This document shows positions 55,017 through 63,397 of a stretch of DNA of 64,000 bases, in pieces. The position numbers and the translations under genes are program-made. The first letter of the stretch is position 1. Each line of letters starts with the position of its first letter. Under the pieces are notes generated by a model. The model was given only the letters and a program-made list of their open reading frames with translations. It searched no databases and was not told the DNA's origin. This DNA comes from Arcobacter sp. F2176 (GTDB lineage Bacteria; Campylobacterota; Campylobacteria; Campylobacterales; Arcobacteraceae): contig NZ_PDJV01000001.1 of assembly GCF_004116465.1 (NCBI RefSeq), forward strand, positions 248,001 through 312,000, in the 5' to 3' direction.

Positions 55017-55918
55017 TATACTTTCTCCGCTGTGTTTTCACCAAGAAGTCCAGTTGGTTTTACAATTAAAATTATAATTAATAAAATAAATGTAAATGTC
55101 TCTGCCCATTCTGTTGAAATATATCCTGATATTAGTGCATTAAATAATCCAAGTAATAATCCACCAAGCATAGCTCCTGGAATACTCCCAATACCACCAA
55201 TAATTGCTGCAATAAATGCATTTAAACCATAAAGCCATCCCATGTCAAATGTCAAACCTCTATAGTAAAGCCCAATAAATAAACCACCAATAGCACCTAA
55301 CATAGACCCTATTATAAAAATAGTCATAATTACTCTATTAACATTGATACCCATAAGCTTTGCAGCATCTTGATCTATAGCAGTTGCTCTAATGGCTGTT
55401 CCCATTTTTGTTTTATTGATGAAAAGATAAAGTGCAACCATTAACACACCTGATAATGCTAAGATTACCAATTGAGTAAATGAAATTATAACTCCACCAA
55501 AATTCCATGAAGTAGCAGGGAATACATTTGCTGGGAATATTTCCATATTTGGTCCCCAAATTAACATTATTGCATTTTGTATTACAAGTGATGCACCAAG
55601 AGCAGAAACAACTGCACTTAATCTTGGTGCCGTTCTTAAAGGTCTATAGGCTAGACGCTCAAGAAGAACACCTACAAAAGCCACAACGATTGCTGTTAAA
55701 GTAAATACTATAACAATATTCACTAACGTCAATGCATTTGAACCATAAAACTGTGTAAACAAAGTAAGTCCTACATAAGCAGAAAAGGCAACAAGGTCAC
55801 CGTGTGCGAAGTTGATTAACTTCATCACACCGTAAACCATTGTATAACCTAATGCTACTAATGCATACAGACTTCCTACTGTTAAACCATTAATTAACTG
55901 TTGAAGAAGAGTATCCAT
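55016..55918 (-). CDS. livH: LivH, branched-chain amino acid permease
   Basis: A 300-residue permease: 'LINGLTVGSLYALVALGYTM' is the typical start, and 'AIIGGIGSIPGAMLGGLLLG' the EAA-like loop that contacts the ATPases. Follows livK by 18 bases. Confidence 0.95.
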   Translation of the reverse strand: MDTLLQQLINGLTVGSLYALVALGYTMVYGVMKLINFAHGDLVAFSAYVGLTLFTQFYGSNALTLVNIVIVFTLTAIVVAFVGVLLERLAYRPLRTAPRLSAVVSALGASLVIQNAIMLIWGPNMEIFPANVFPATSWNFGGVIISFTQLVILALSGVLMVALYLFINKTKMGTAIRATAIDQDAAKLMGINVNRVIMTIFIIGSMLGAIGGLFIGLYYRGLTFDMGWLYGLNAFIAAIIGGIGSIPGAMLGGLLLGLFNALISGYISTEWAETFTFILLIIILIVKPTGLLGENTAEKV

Positions 55919-55936
55919 TATTTTAAAACCTCATTA

Positions 55937-57058
55937 TTATTCAGTAACAACTTGTTTTGTACCATCATTTTTCATTTTGTAAACAACAAATTTAGCACCA
56001 ACTCTCTCACCATCTTCTCTAATATTAAATGGTCCAGTAATTCCTGGAAAATCTTTCATAGATCTAATGTATTCAGCAATTTTTTTGGTGTCAAAAGATT
56101 TTGTTTTTTCAACACCTTCAATAACTGCTCTTAAACCATCTGCATTAGTTACTGGCCAAATTGATGGAGGATCCATTTTAAATCTAGCTTTGTAAGCTGC
56201 AAGATATTTTTTAGCTTCAGGGTATGGTAAAATTTCAGGTGTGGGGAAGTTAATTAAAACTGTTCCAGCAGCTGCTTTACCTGCTAATTTATAGAAATCA
56301 GGGTTATCATTTGAATCACCACCAACAAAATCTGCATCTATTTGTAATTGTTTTTGTTGAGCTCTTAATAATCCACCATCAGTATAATAACCTGAATAAT
56401 AAATTACATCTGGGTTCATTTCTTTTATTTTTGTTAAGATTGCTGAAAAGTTTTGAGTTCCAGATTTAATTTTCCCTCTATAAATAACATTTCCACCAAT
56501 AGCTTTGATTGAAGCTTCAGTTGCGTCACCAAGTCCTTCTGAGTAAGAAGAATAATCAGATAAAACTACAATTTTTTTGTATTTTTTAGTTTTCACCATA
56601 TACTCTGCTGTAAAATCACTTTGAGAAGAGTTTGGAAAAGAGTTTCTAAAGAAAGTCCAATATTTTTTAGCAATTAAAGAATCACTTGTACCATCAGAAG
56701 TTTGTAAAACATTTTTTCTATAATATGTAGTTTGAGCAGCTTCTGTAGCACCTGAAGTATAAGAACCAATTACAGCAATAACACCTGCATTAGTTAATTT
56801 TTTAGCACAAACAGCAGCTTTTTGAGCTTTTGCTTCATCATCACAAGTAATAACTTCGATTTGTTTACCTAAAAGCCCACCTTCTGCATTTTTTTCATCT
56901 GCAATAAGTCTTACAAAGTTTTCTATACTTTGACCTTCATTAGCATATTGTCCTGTAATTGGCGCTTGTACACCAATCTTAACTGTATCAGCTGCAAACA
57001 ATAGTGTTGAAACAGCAGCACTAAGTGCTAATGCACTAGCAATTTTTGTTAATTTCAT
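55937..57058 (-). CDS. livK: LivK-type periplasmic amino acid-binding protein
   Basis: A 373-residue substrate-binding protein with signal peptide (cleavage after 'LLFA'), then 'VKIGVQAPITGQYANEGQSI' and 'VIAVIGSYTSGATEAA', the type I periplasmic fold. Cys pair in 'ITCDDEAKAQKAAVCAKKL' as in LivJ/K. First gene of livKHMGF; a gap of 24 bases separates it from the upstream unknown gene, so the operon could be read from the RHH gene promoter as well. Confidence 0.93.
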   Translation of the reverse strand: MKLTKIASALALSAAVSTLLFAADTVKIGVQAPITGQYANEGQSIENFVRLIADEKNAEGGLLGKQIEVITCDDEAKAQKAAVCAKKLTNAGVIAVIGSYTSGATEAAQTTYYRKNVLQTSDGTSDSLIAKKYWTFFRNSFPNSSQSDFTAEYMVKTKKYKKIVVLSDYSSYSEGLGDATEASIKAIGGNVIYRGKIKSGTQNFSAILTKIKEMNPDVIYYSGYYTDGGLLRAQQKQLQIDADFVGGDSNDNPDFYKLAGKAAAGTVLINFPTPEILPYPEAKKYLAAYKARFKMDPPSIWPVTNADGLRAVIEGVEKTKSFDTKKIAEYIRSMKDFPGITGPFNIREDGERVGAKFVVYKMKNDGTKQVVTE

Positions 57059-57082
57059 TCATTCTCCTTTTTTTTGATAAAT

Positions 57083-57745
57083 CTATTTTAAAGCAGGTTC
57101 AATTACATAGCAACCCACACACCATTCTCCGATGTTTTGAACAACGTGTATCTCTCCTCCTTTAAAATAAGATTTTAAATTATTATAATCACTTACTATA
57201 TTATCAAATGTTTCAATGATTTCATCAAGTCTTTTTTGTGTCTTTTTTCTTGCACTATTTGAAATATCTAAATAAAATGCAAAAAGGCCATAATCTAAAG
57301 TTGAGTCCTCTATTTTATCTCTATCTAACATTTTGCACATTTTTTCAATTTCACTTTTATACTCTTCTTGAACATTTCGTACACCATTTTTTATACTCAT
57401 AATTACTCTTGATATAGAATCATTATCTGATTTATGTTCAAATCTTTCATCAAGTGTTAAAGATAAAATATCTTGTGTTAAATATTTTTCTTTCATAAAG
57501 CTTCTAAAATCATCTCTTTTTGGTAATGAACACCTTAATATATCTGCAACTGTTGCATCTATATAAATTTCTGGTGCATTTTCTAATTTAGCAATTTCTT
57601 GAGAAACATGAATTGATAAAAACTTTGGTGGTGCATAAGATAAATATAACTCATCTGCTGTCCAAAATGAATAGTTCTTTTTAGCAATGTAAATACCACT
57701 TATAACAGCATTTATAACATCAACTTGTAAAGGAAAATTAGTCAT
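57083..57745 (-). CDS. Unknown protein paired with an RHH regulator
   Basis: A 220-residue protein, no known family recognised. The first half has mixed helices and strands ('YSFWTADELYLSYAPPKFLS', 'PEIYIDATVADILRC'), the second half is a long charged helix ('SEIEKMCKMLDRDKIED', 'RKKTQKRLDEIIETFDNI') and the end has a Cys pair in 'WCVGCYVIEPALK'. It overlaps the RHH gene by 8 bases, so the two proteins are made together and may act as partners, for example antitoxin/toxin or corepressor. It ends 24 bases before livK. Confidence 0.6.
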   Translation of the reverse strand: MTNFPLQVDVINAVISGIYIAKKNYSFWTADELYLSYAPPKFLSIHVSQEIAKLENAPEIYIDATVADILRCSLPKRDDFRSFMKEKYLTQDILSLTLDERFEHKSDNDSISRVIMSIKNGVRNVQEEYKSEIEKMCKMLDRDKIEDSTLDYGLFAFYLDISNSARKKTQKRLDEIIETFDNIVSDYNNLKSYFKGGEIHVVQNIGEWCVGCYVIEPALK

Positions 57746-57977
57746 TTTTTATTCCTACAAAATTTTCATCCACTTCTTCTAAAATACCACTTTCATATAA
57801 AATATCTTCAATAAGTCTGTTTTTTGATATGCTAAGTTGAGTTGATAAAACAACTAAGGCTTGATCCAATTTTTTATCAATCTTAATTGTTAGTTGTGAA
57901 ATCTCTTTTTTTGAGCTATTAGTATGTTTATTTATTACATTCTTTATTATTGTTCTATTGTTTTTTTGCTTAGCCAT
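57738..57977 (-). CDS. Small ribbon-helix-helix DNA-binding protein
   Basis: A 79-residue protein. After a basic N-terminal arm, 'ISQLTIKIDKKLDQALVVLS' gives the strand and first helix and 'LSISKNRLIEDILYESG' the second helix of a ribbon-helix-helix fold (CopG/MetJ/ParD type). The acidic tail could hold the partner protein. A perfect palindrome containing the likely -10 box lies 24 bases upstream, so it probably represses itself and the partner gene. Confidence 0.7.
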   Translation of the reverse strand: MAKQKNNRTIIKNVINKHTNSSKKEISQLTIKIDKKLDQALVVLSTQLSISKNRLIEDILYESGILEEVDENFVGIKND

Positions 57978-58000
57978 CTTTTCTCTTTTTATATTTCTTT

Positions 58001-58027
58001 TTTAGTAGTATAAAAGGTACTACTAAA
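58001..58027 (-). promoter_or_regulatory. Palindromic operator over the -10 box of the RHH gene
   Basis: Two 10-base arms (58001-58010 and 58018-58027) around a 7-base spacer. On the minus strand, TATACT (58012-58007), a good -10 box, sits at the inner edge of one arm. The distance to the start codon of the RHH gene (24 bases) fits. Binding by the RHH protein is inferred. Confidence 0.6.
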
Positions 58028-58153
58028 TTATAGTTATAAATTATTGCATGCGAAAAATTAAATTAAACTTAAGATTTCACTAAAAACTGTATATTTTTTA
58101 TACAATTTTAAATAATAATGAGAATTGCTATGTTAATGCTATTTTAGAGAGAA

Positions 58154-59035
58154 TTATTTGAGTTTTTGTTGAAAAATAAGACCAAAAATTATTAATATTA
58201 ATCCTACTATTGTAGATAACAAAATTGGCTCCCCTAATATAAAGTAAATAAAGATTAAAGACAAAAATGGTGAAATAAAAATTAAATTCGCAATTTTAGA
58301 AGTATTTATAGTACTTTGCATAGCTTTTAACCAAAATAAAAATGTAATTCCCATTTCAAATAGTCCTACATAAATTGCACTTAATAAGCCTGAAATATCA
58401 GGTAATGTTAAAGGTTGAGTATAAATAAAATAAATAATTATCAGTGGAAAAGAAAATAAAAAGTTACAAAATAAACTTACTGTAGAGTCAGATTTAGATT
58501 TTGTATTAAATATCCAATACAAAGACCAAAGAACAGTACTGGCAAGTGCTAGTATCAATCCCTCGATATTTGAGAAATTTAAACTAAAAGGTGCACCTTT
58601 TGTAGCAATTATTAAAACACCAAAATAACAAATTATTCCAGCAATTATGTCATATTTACTTAATTTATGTTTTAAAAAAGGAACTGATAATAAAGATAAC
58701 ATTAAAGCCCATGTATAATTTATAGATTGTGCTTCTTGTGCAGGTAAGAGATCATAAGCTTTAAATAGTACTAAATAATATAAAAAAGGATTAATTGTAC
58801 CTAAAACAACTATTAATAAAGAATTATTTTTTATATGAACAATAACTAAAGGTAATTTTTTTTCAATAACTAATATAACAAAAAGTACAATTAATGATGT
58901 AGTTGATGCATATAACACAAGTGCTTCTGGGGTTAAATAAGATAAGGATACTTTAAATGCTGTTGCAACAGTTGACCATAAAAAAACAGAAATAAGTGCA
59001 TATTTGTATGCTGAAGTTAAATTATTTTTATACAT
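58154..59035 (-). CDS. EamA/DMT-family transporter
   Basis: A 293-residue membrane protein with ten hydrophobic segments in two EamA repeats ('ALISVFLWSTVATAFKVSLS', 'LALASTVLWSLYWIFN'). This family exports metabolites such as amino acids; the substrate cannot be told. Single gene, with the divergent usp gene upstream. Confidence 0.88.
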   Translation of the reverse strand: MYKNNLTSAYKYALISVFLWSTVATAFKVSLSYLTPEALVLYASTTSLIVLFVILVIEKKLPLVIVHIKNNSLLIVVLGTINPFLYYLVLFKAYDLLPAQEAQSINYTWALMLSLLSVPFLKHKLSKYDIIAGIICYFGVLIIATKGAPFSLNFSNIEGLILALASTVLWSLYWIFNTKSKSDSTVSLFCNFLFSFPLIIIYFIYTQPLTLPDISGLLSAIYVGLFEMGITFLFWLKAMQSTINTSKIANLIFISPFLSLIFIYFILGEPILLSTIVGLILIIFGLIFQQKLK

Positions 59036-59130
59036 TTACCAATTCTAACATCTATTAATATAATATATCTTAAATACAAACAGAAAATTTAATATAATTA
59101 AATTCTGCACTTTTAATTTTGATGTATTTG

Positions 59131-59139
59131 TGTTAGAAT
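59131..59139 (+). promoter_or_regulatory. Likely extended -10 promoter of usp gene
   Basis: TGTTAGAAT (extended -10 type) 32 bases ahead of the start at 59171; no clear -35. Confidence 0.4.
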
Positions 59140-59170
59140 CTATATGTAAAAATATACAAAAGGAATGATG

Positions 59171-60019
59171 ATGGAATATAAAAGAATATTTTTCCCTCTT
59201 GGGGGAGGTGGAGAACTTAGATCTAGAATTCATGGAGCATTACTAATAGGAAAATACTTTAATGCTCATTTGGAAATCTTTAAATCTCAAGCAAGACCAA
59301 GTCAAATAATGAAGTTTGATAATAGTTTACCAGATACTGTACTAAAAGAGTTAAATGCAATGACAAAAGATAGATTAAAAGAAGAGATAAATGAACATGA
59401 AACTATTTTTAAAGAAGAAATTAAAAAAGTTGGAAGTTCATCTTCATCAAAATCTAAAAAGAATGCAGCAACAGCTACTATTATAACAGGAGAAGGATTT
59501 AGGAGTAAATTAGTGGAAGAAGAGTCTAAATATTGTGATTTAGTAATAGTTTCAACTCCACATGAATCTAGAATAACAGCTACATTTGAAACAGCTGTTA
59601 CAAAAAGTGGGAAACCTGCTTTAATGTTCCCAAGAAAGATGAAAAAATTTAGTGCTGAAAAGATATTAATTGGTTGGAATAATTCACCAGAAGCTGCAAG
59701 AGCAGTATCTGAGTCTATACCTTTATTAAAAAATGCAAAAAAAGTACATATAATTTCATCTAAGAAGTATGGAAAAGATTTAAATCAAGTTTCAAAATTA
59801 CAAAACTATTTAGAAGATCATGGTATTGATACAAGTTATGAAATTGTTAAAACTACAAAAACACCAGGACAAGCACTTTTAAAATATGCAAAAGATGGTA
59901 AATTTGATTTGATAGTTGCAGGTGCATTTGGACATAGAGGCTTAAAAGAATTAATGTTTGGGGGAACAACTAAATATATGTTAAAAAATAGTGATATTCC
60001 AATATTTATGGCACATTAA
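59171..60019 (+). CDS. Universal stress protein, two Usp domains
   Basis: 282 residues from the third of three tandem ATGs (59165, 59168, 59171); the last has the best distance from AAAGGA. Two UspA folds: the first is divergent ('IFFPLGGGGELRSRIHGALL'), the second typical ('ILIGWNNSPEAARAVSES' and 'DLIVAGAFGHRGLKELMFGG'), where the last is the ATP motif G-x2-G-x8-G. Stress-related, exact role unknown. A hairpin follows. Confidence 0.88.
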   Translation: MEYKRIFFPLGGGGELRSRIHGALLIGKYFNAHLEIFKSQARPSQIMKFDNSLPDTVLKELNAMTKDRLKEEINEHETIFKEEIKKVGSSSSSKSKKNAATATIITGEGFRSKLVEEESKYCDLVIVSTPHESRITATFETAVTKSGKPALMFPRKMKKFSAEKILIGWNNSPEAARAVSESIPLLKNAKKVHIISSKKYGKDLNQVSKLQNYLEDHGIDTSYEIVKTTKTPGQALLKYAKDGKFDLIVAGAFGHRGLKELMFGGTTKYMLKNSDIPIFMAH

Positions 60020-60046
60020 TAAAGAAGGTTTTAATTCCTTCTTTAT
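60019..60046. terminator. Bidirectional terminator between usp and HD-GYP genes
   Basis: 10-bp perfect stem (60019-60028 with 60037-60046, loop 8), flanked by T-rich and A-rich DNA. It includes the end of the usp stop codon and overlaps the stop codon of the minus-strand gene. Confidence 0.65.
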
Positions 60047-61203
60047 AAAACTTTTTTTAAATCTTCAATAATAGACAAATCATAACTATCATCTTTTTTT
60101 GCACTATTTTTCAATATTTCTATTGCTTCTTCTTTATTATATGCATTTCTATAAGTTTTATTAGAAGTTAAAGCAGAAAAACTAACAATTACTTCTAGCA
60201 GTCTATCTTTTAAACTTAAATCTTTACCTTTTAAACCAAATGGATAACCTTTTCCATTTGGTTTTTCTTGCACTTTAGATGCCCAAGAAGCTATCTCTGA
60301 AAAGCCCATAATATTTGATAATACTTTTTTTGTATAGTATGGATAAGATTTTATCTCTTCATATTCCCAAACTTCCAACTTGGCTTTTTTCTTAATAATT
60401 GAAGAAGGCACACATAGTTTTCCAATATTACATAAAGATGCAGCAATAAGTAGTGTAAATTTATCTTTATATTCAAAATTATAAAAATCAAGCATTTTTT
60501 CCAAATTAATGAGCAATTTGGAATCTATATTATCTATCAAATAAAAAGAAGAAGTGATTTTAAATAACTCTTCATACGTTAAAATAGTTGTAAAATCATG
60601 TAAATTAGTAAAGATAAAAAATAATATTTCATTTTCATTTTGTAAATCAAGCCAAAAACTAGTTTTTTGAGATATTTTTAAAAATATTTCTGCTAACTCT
60701 TCAGAAAAAAGTTCATTTTTACTATTCTCAATGAAATTTAAAACATTATTTCTATCTTGAACTTTAATAGTTGAAAGATTAAATCTATTTTCAATAGCAA
60801 TAGCAATAGATAAAATTTGTGAAAATAGTGGTATTTCTTGAGCTTTTAATCCAAAAAAACCACTTCCGTCATAATATTCATTTTGATATTTTAAAATATC
60901 TTCTTTTTTTTCATCTAAAAAAGGCAATTTTATTGCAATTTTATTAGAAGATTCACAATACTCTTTTGATACATGTGAAATATTAAGTAAACCTATTGAA
61001 TGAACCAAAGAAAAAGAACATAAATCACTCATCTCTTCAGGAGTGAACTCTAATTCTTTTGCTATATTTAAAGCAATATATGCAATTCTTTTTGAATAGT
61101 TTAAACTATTTGAGTACTTATCTTTTCTCAAATAATCTAAACTAAAAGATACTGCCAATAAAAAATTATTAAGATTAAAACTAATTTCTCTTTTTTTATC
61201 CAT
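60043..61203 (-). CDS. Tandem degenerate HD-GYP protein
   Basis: A 386-residue protein built of two HD-GYP halves. In the first, the HD motif reads 'LVHSIGLLN' (near residue 70) and GYP reads 'YYDGSGFFG'. In the second, HDIGK reads 'LCNIGKLCVP' and HExxxGxGYP reads 'QEKPNGKGYPFG', with 'ALTSNKTYR' after it. The metal-binding His and Asp are gone in both, so cyclic-di-GMP hydrolysis is unlikely; ligand binding or scaffolding is possible. No membrane helix. Shares one base with the hydrolase gene. Confidence 0.8.
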   Translation of the reverse strand: MDKKREISFNLNNFLLAVSFSLDYLRKDKYSNSLNYSKRIAYIALNIAKELEFTPEEMSDLCSFSLVHSIGLLNISHVSKEYCESSNKIAIKLPFLDEKKEDILKYQNEYYDGSGFFGLKAQEIPLFSQILSIAIAIENRFNLSTIKVQDRNNVLNFIENSKNELFSEELAEIFLKISQKTSFWLDLQNENEILFFIFTNLHDFTTILTYEELFKITSSFYLIDNIDSKLLINLEKMLDFYNFEYKDKFTLLIAASLCNIGKLCVPSSIIKKKAKLEVWEYEEIKSYPYYTKKVLSNIMGFSEIASWASKVQEKPNGKGYPFGLKGKDLSLKDRLLEVIVSFSALTSNKTYRNAYNKEEAIEILKNSAKKDDSYDLSIIEDLKKVL

Positions 61204-61991
61204 TATTCTTCTTCAAGAAGTTTTGTAATAGCTTCCAGAGAAGTATCCGTCATATCTAAGTCTAAATGCACTCCTTTTTTTACTTCTACAAGTTTCGCAT
61301 CAAGACCTTTTTTTATAGCTAGTTTATAAAAATTTTTTGTAATTTCAGGAGGTGAGATCTTATCATTTTCTCCATAAATCAATATAAACTTAGTTTTTTT
61401 ACTAACTTTATTGATAACATCAACCATCGAAATCAACCCAGGAGATTTATCTTCTTCATGAATATCATATCTTCCACCAACTAAAACAGCATTATTTATC
61501 AATTTTGGTTCAATACCTGTAAGAGTTGCTCCCATCATTGCTCCAGCACTGTGACCAATGTAGGTTATTGTTTTGGCTTCAAATCTATCTTTTAATTCAC
61601 TTATTAACTCACCCAAAAACTTTATATATTCTTCTTTTGCAGCTAAATTTTTAACACCTTCATGGGCTAATGCTGTAAAATTATTTGTAGAAGATTCTGA
61701 ATACCCAGGAAGAGCAACAGCAACTGTTGTAATATCTGTATTTAAAGTAAGAGTTTCAGCAAAAGTAGAATATCTACCTAATGTATTTGTACCATCTGGC
61801 CAAGTACCATGAACAATTATATTTAAATAACCACCTCTATCACCATTACTTTTAAAATATTGAATACACTCTCCACCTGCAAATATATAATTATCACCTT
61901 TTTCTAAGCACTCTTCATGACTTACTTTTTGTCCATATAAATTTAAAGTTAAAAAAATCAAACTTATAAATATAAAAACTTTATTCTTCAT
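61203..61991 (-). CDS. Exported alpha/beta hydrolase
   Basis: A 262-residue protein with signal peptide (to about residue 20). Oxyanion 'IIVHGTWPDG' (near 59), nucleophile elbow 'YIGHSAGAMMG' (Ser148), Asp210 in 'YGENDKISPPE', His242 in 'KKGVHLDLDM'. Complete triad. An N-terminal Cys pair (Cys28, Cys42) may form a disulfide. Substrate unknown; periplasmic. First gene in this direction of a pair with the HD-GYP gene. Confidence 0.82.
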   Translation of the reverse strand: MKNKVFIFISLIFLTLNLYGQKVSHEECLEKGDNYIFAGGECIQYFKSNGDRGGYLNIIVHGTWPDGTNTLGRYSTFAETLTLNTDITTVAVALPGYSESSTNNFTALAHEGVKNLAAKEEYIKFLGELISELKDRFEAKTITYIGHSAGAMMGATLTGIEPKLINNAVLVGGRYDIHEEDKSPGLISMVDVINKVSKKTKFILIYGENDKISPPEITKNFYKLAIKKGLDAKLVEVKKGVHLDLDMTDTSLEAITKLLEEE

Positions 61992-62014
61992 TTTTCTATC
62001 CCCCTTTTATTTTA

Positions 62015-62452
62015 TTAGTATGCTAGAACTCCAACATATCCAGCAATTTTTCTTTCAATCAACTCTACTATTCCAGCTTGAACATAACTTACATCATCAA
62101 TAAAATCATCTTCTTTCCAATGCATACTTTCCATAGTATTTTTACAACCTATAAACTCTACATCATATTCCATCAATGATGATATTCTTATCAATGTTTT
62201 TTTATCATAATCCTTTTTTAATGCCCTCATTCCATTTCCATATACAACTACTGCTATTTTTACAGTATCACTTGGATACTCTTTTAAAATATTATAAATT
62301 CCATTTAAATTATTATTAACAACAACCAAATCAGAATTATATATTTGAAATACTACTTTTCTAGGCTTATCAAAAGTAGGTTGAGGATCGCTAAAAGTTG
62401 AATTTGCATAAGAAAAAACAGTTAATAAAACTACTAAAATAATTTTTTTCAT
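62015..62452 (-). CDS. Exported DsrE-family protein
   Basis: A 145-residue protein with signal peptide ('IILVVLLTVFSYA'). The DsrE/DsrF-like fold shows as 'RKVVFQIYNSDLVVVNNNLN', 'KIAVVVYGNGMRAL' and 'VEFIGCKNTMESMHW', where Cys is at the position used to carry sulfur in DsrE. The closing part is 'VQAGIVELIERKIAGYVGV'. Near soxB, so probably a periplasmic sulfur carrier or regulator of sulfur oxidation (inference). Confidence 0.75.
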   Translation of the reverse strand: MKKIILVVLLTVFSYANSTFSDPQPTFDKPRKVVFQIYNSDLVVVNNNLNGIYNILKEYPSDTVKIAVVVYGNGMRALKKDYDKKTLIRISSLMEYDVEFIGCKNTMESMHWKEDDFIDDVSYVQAGIVELIERKIAGYVGVLAY

Positions 62453-62453
62453 A

Positions 62454-62903
62454 TTACTCCTTTATATATACATCAAAGTCTATTTTAATTGTACCATTTT
62501 TTAATATTTTACAATACAATCCTCTACAATCTTTTACAATTTTGGGTAATCGTTTGTGGAAAATACTCAAATGATCACACATCGTACATTTTTGCATTAT
62601 TTGGATTTGACACTCCCCTATTTGCAAAACTGTTCCTATGGGTAAAATATGTGGATTAAAATCAAAAATGATATTTTCGCCTAAACTACCAAACTTTAAA
62701 TTAACACCATTTTGAAATGATATTTCATAACTATTTAATCCCAAAATCATAACGGTTTTATCCAAATCTTTTTGTGCAAACTTATCATTTTCAATACCAA
62801 AATCTTTTATAAGATTTAAACTTTCCACTTTCGGTCTTGGAGTACTACTTTTTGATTCTTTTGTTGCACTAAAAGTACCAATTACTTTCCCTATTTTCTT
62901 CAT
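62454..62903 (-). CDS. MOSC-domain protein
   Basis: A 149-residue stand-alone MOSC domain: 'VESLNLIKDFGIENDKFA', 'GVNLKFGSLGENI', 'LPIGTVLQIGECQIQIM' and 'KCTMCDHL', with the conserved Cys followed by 'GLYCKILKNG'. MOSC domains handle sulfur bound to molybdenum cofactor or persulfides. No membrane or N-terminal domain. Its ATG overlaps the thioredoxin-like gene stop by 4 bases and DsrE follows after 1 base, so it is in the sox-associated operon. Confidence 0.82.
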   Translation of the reverse strand: MKKIGKVIGTFSATKESKSSTPRPKVESLNLIKDFGIENDKFAQKDLDKTVMILGLNSYEISFQNGVNLKFGSLGENIIFDFNPHILPIGTVLQIGECQIQIMQKCTMCDHLSIFHKRLPKIVKDCRGLYCKILKNGTIKIDFDVYIKE

Positions 62904-63307
62904 TTTTTAATATTCTCATTTAAAATAAATATAAAATCTTTTTTTGTCCAAGCACCTAAATATCTATTTAGTATTTTTTTATTCTTTGAGATAAAATAAA
63001 AAGTAGGAGTCATTCCTTGAAAATTTTTATCTAATCCAAAAGGTAAAGAAGCATGGTCAATATTAACTTCTAAAAATATGAAATTATTATCTATTATATT
63101 TTTAACTTCTACTGTTGGAAAAACTTTTTCTTTCATTATTTCACAATATGGGCAATCATCCCTTGAAATAAATACAAGTATTTTTTTATCCGATTTTTTT
63201 ACTTCTTTTAAAATCTTATTTTCATCATAATTATTTTTGGATATATTTTCTGCTAATAAATTTGAAGTGAATAAAAAAATAAAAAATATCAAAAGTCTAA
63301 GTATCAT
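62900..63307 (-). CDS. Exported thioredoxin-like protein (SoxW/Thioredoxin_7 type)
   Basis: A 135-residue protein with an N-terminal signal peptide and the thioredoxin core 'ILVFISRDDCPYCEIMKEKV' (CPYC). The cis-Pro segment is 'GMTPTFYFI'. Periplasmic thioredoxins of this kind keep Sox proteins reduced (SoxYZ carrier). Position after soxB supports this. Confidence 0.78.
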   Translation of the reverse strand: MILRLLIFFIFLFTSNLLAENISKNNYDENKILKEVKKSDKKILVFISRDDCPYCEIMKEKVFPTVEVKNIIDNNFIFLEVNIDHASLPFGLDKNFQGMTPTFYFISKNKKILNRYLGAWTKKDFIFILNENIKK

Positions 63308-63326
63308 TGGAACTTCCTAATTTCTT

Positions 63327-63362
63327 AATTTAAAATAGAGTTCAATAACTCTATTTTAAATT
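63327..63362 (-). terminator. Hairpin downstream of soxB (distal)
   Basis: A 16-bp perfect inverted repeat (63327-63342 with 63347-63362, loop 4). Lies between soxB and the thioredoxin-like gene. All but a few bases are A/T. Confidence 0.65.
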
Positions 63363-63365
63363 GAG

Positions 63366-63390
63366 AAAAGTACAGTTTAACTGTACTTTT
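63366..63390 (-). terminator. Hairpin downstream of soxB (proximal)
   Basis: 10-bp perfect stem (63366-63375 with 63381-63390), followed on the minus strand by TTTTC. Two tandem hairpins in 60 bases suggest a deliberate stop or a processing/stability element after the sox transcript. Confidence 0.65.
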
Positions 63391-63397
63391 TCAATTT

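Noticed and set aside
58108-58130. Fur-box-like sequence (AATAATGAGAATTGC)
   Set aside because: Poor match in its second half and not placed at a suitable start of a metal-related gene.
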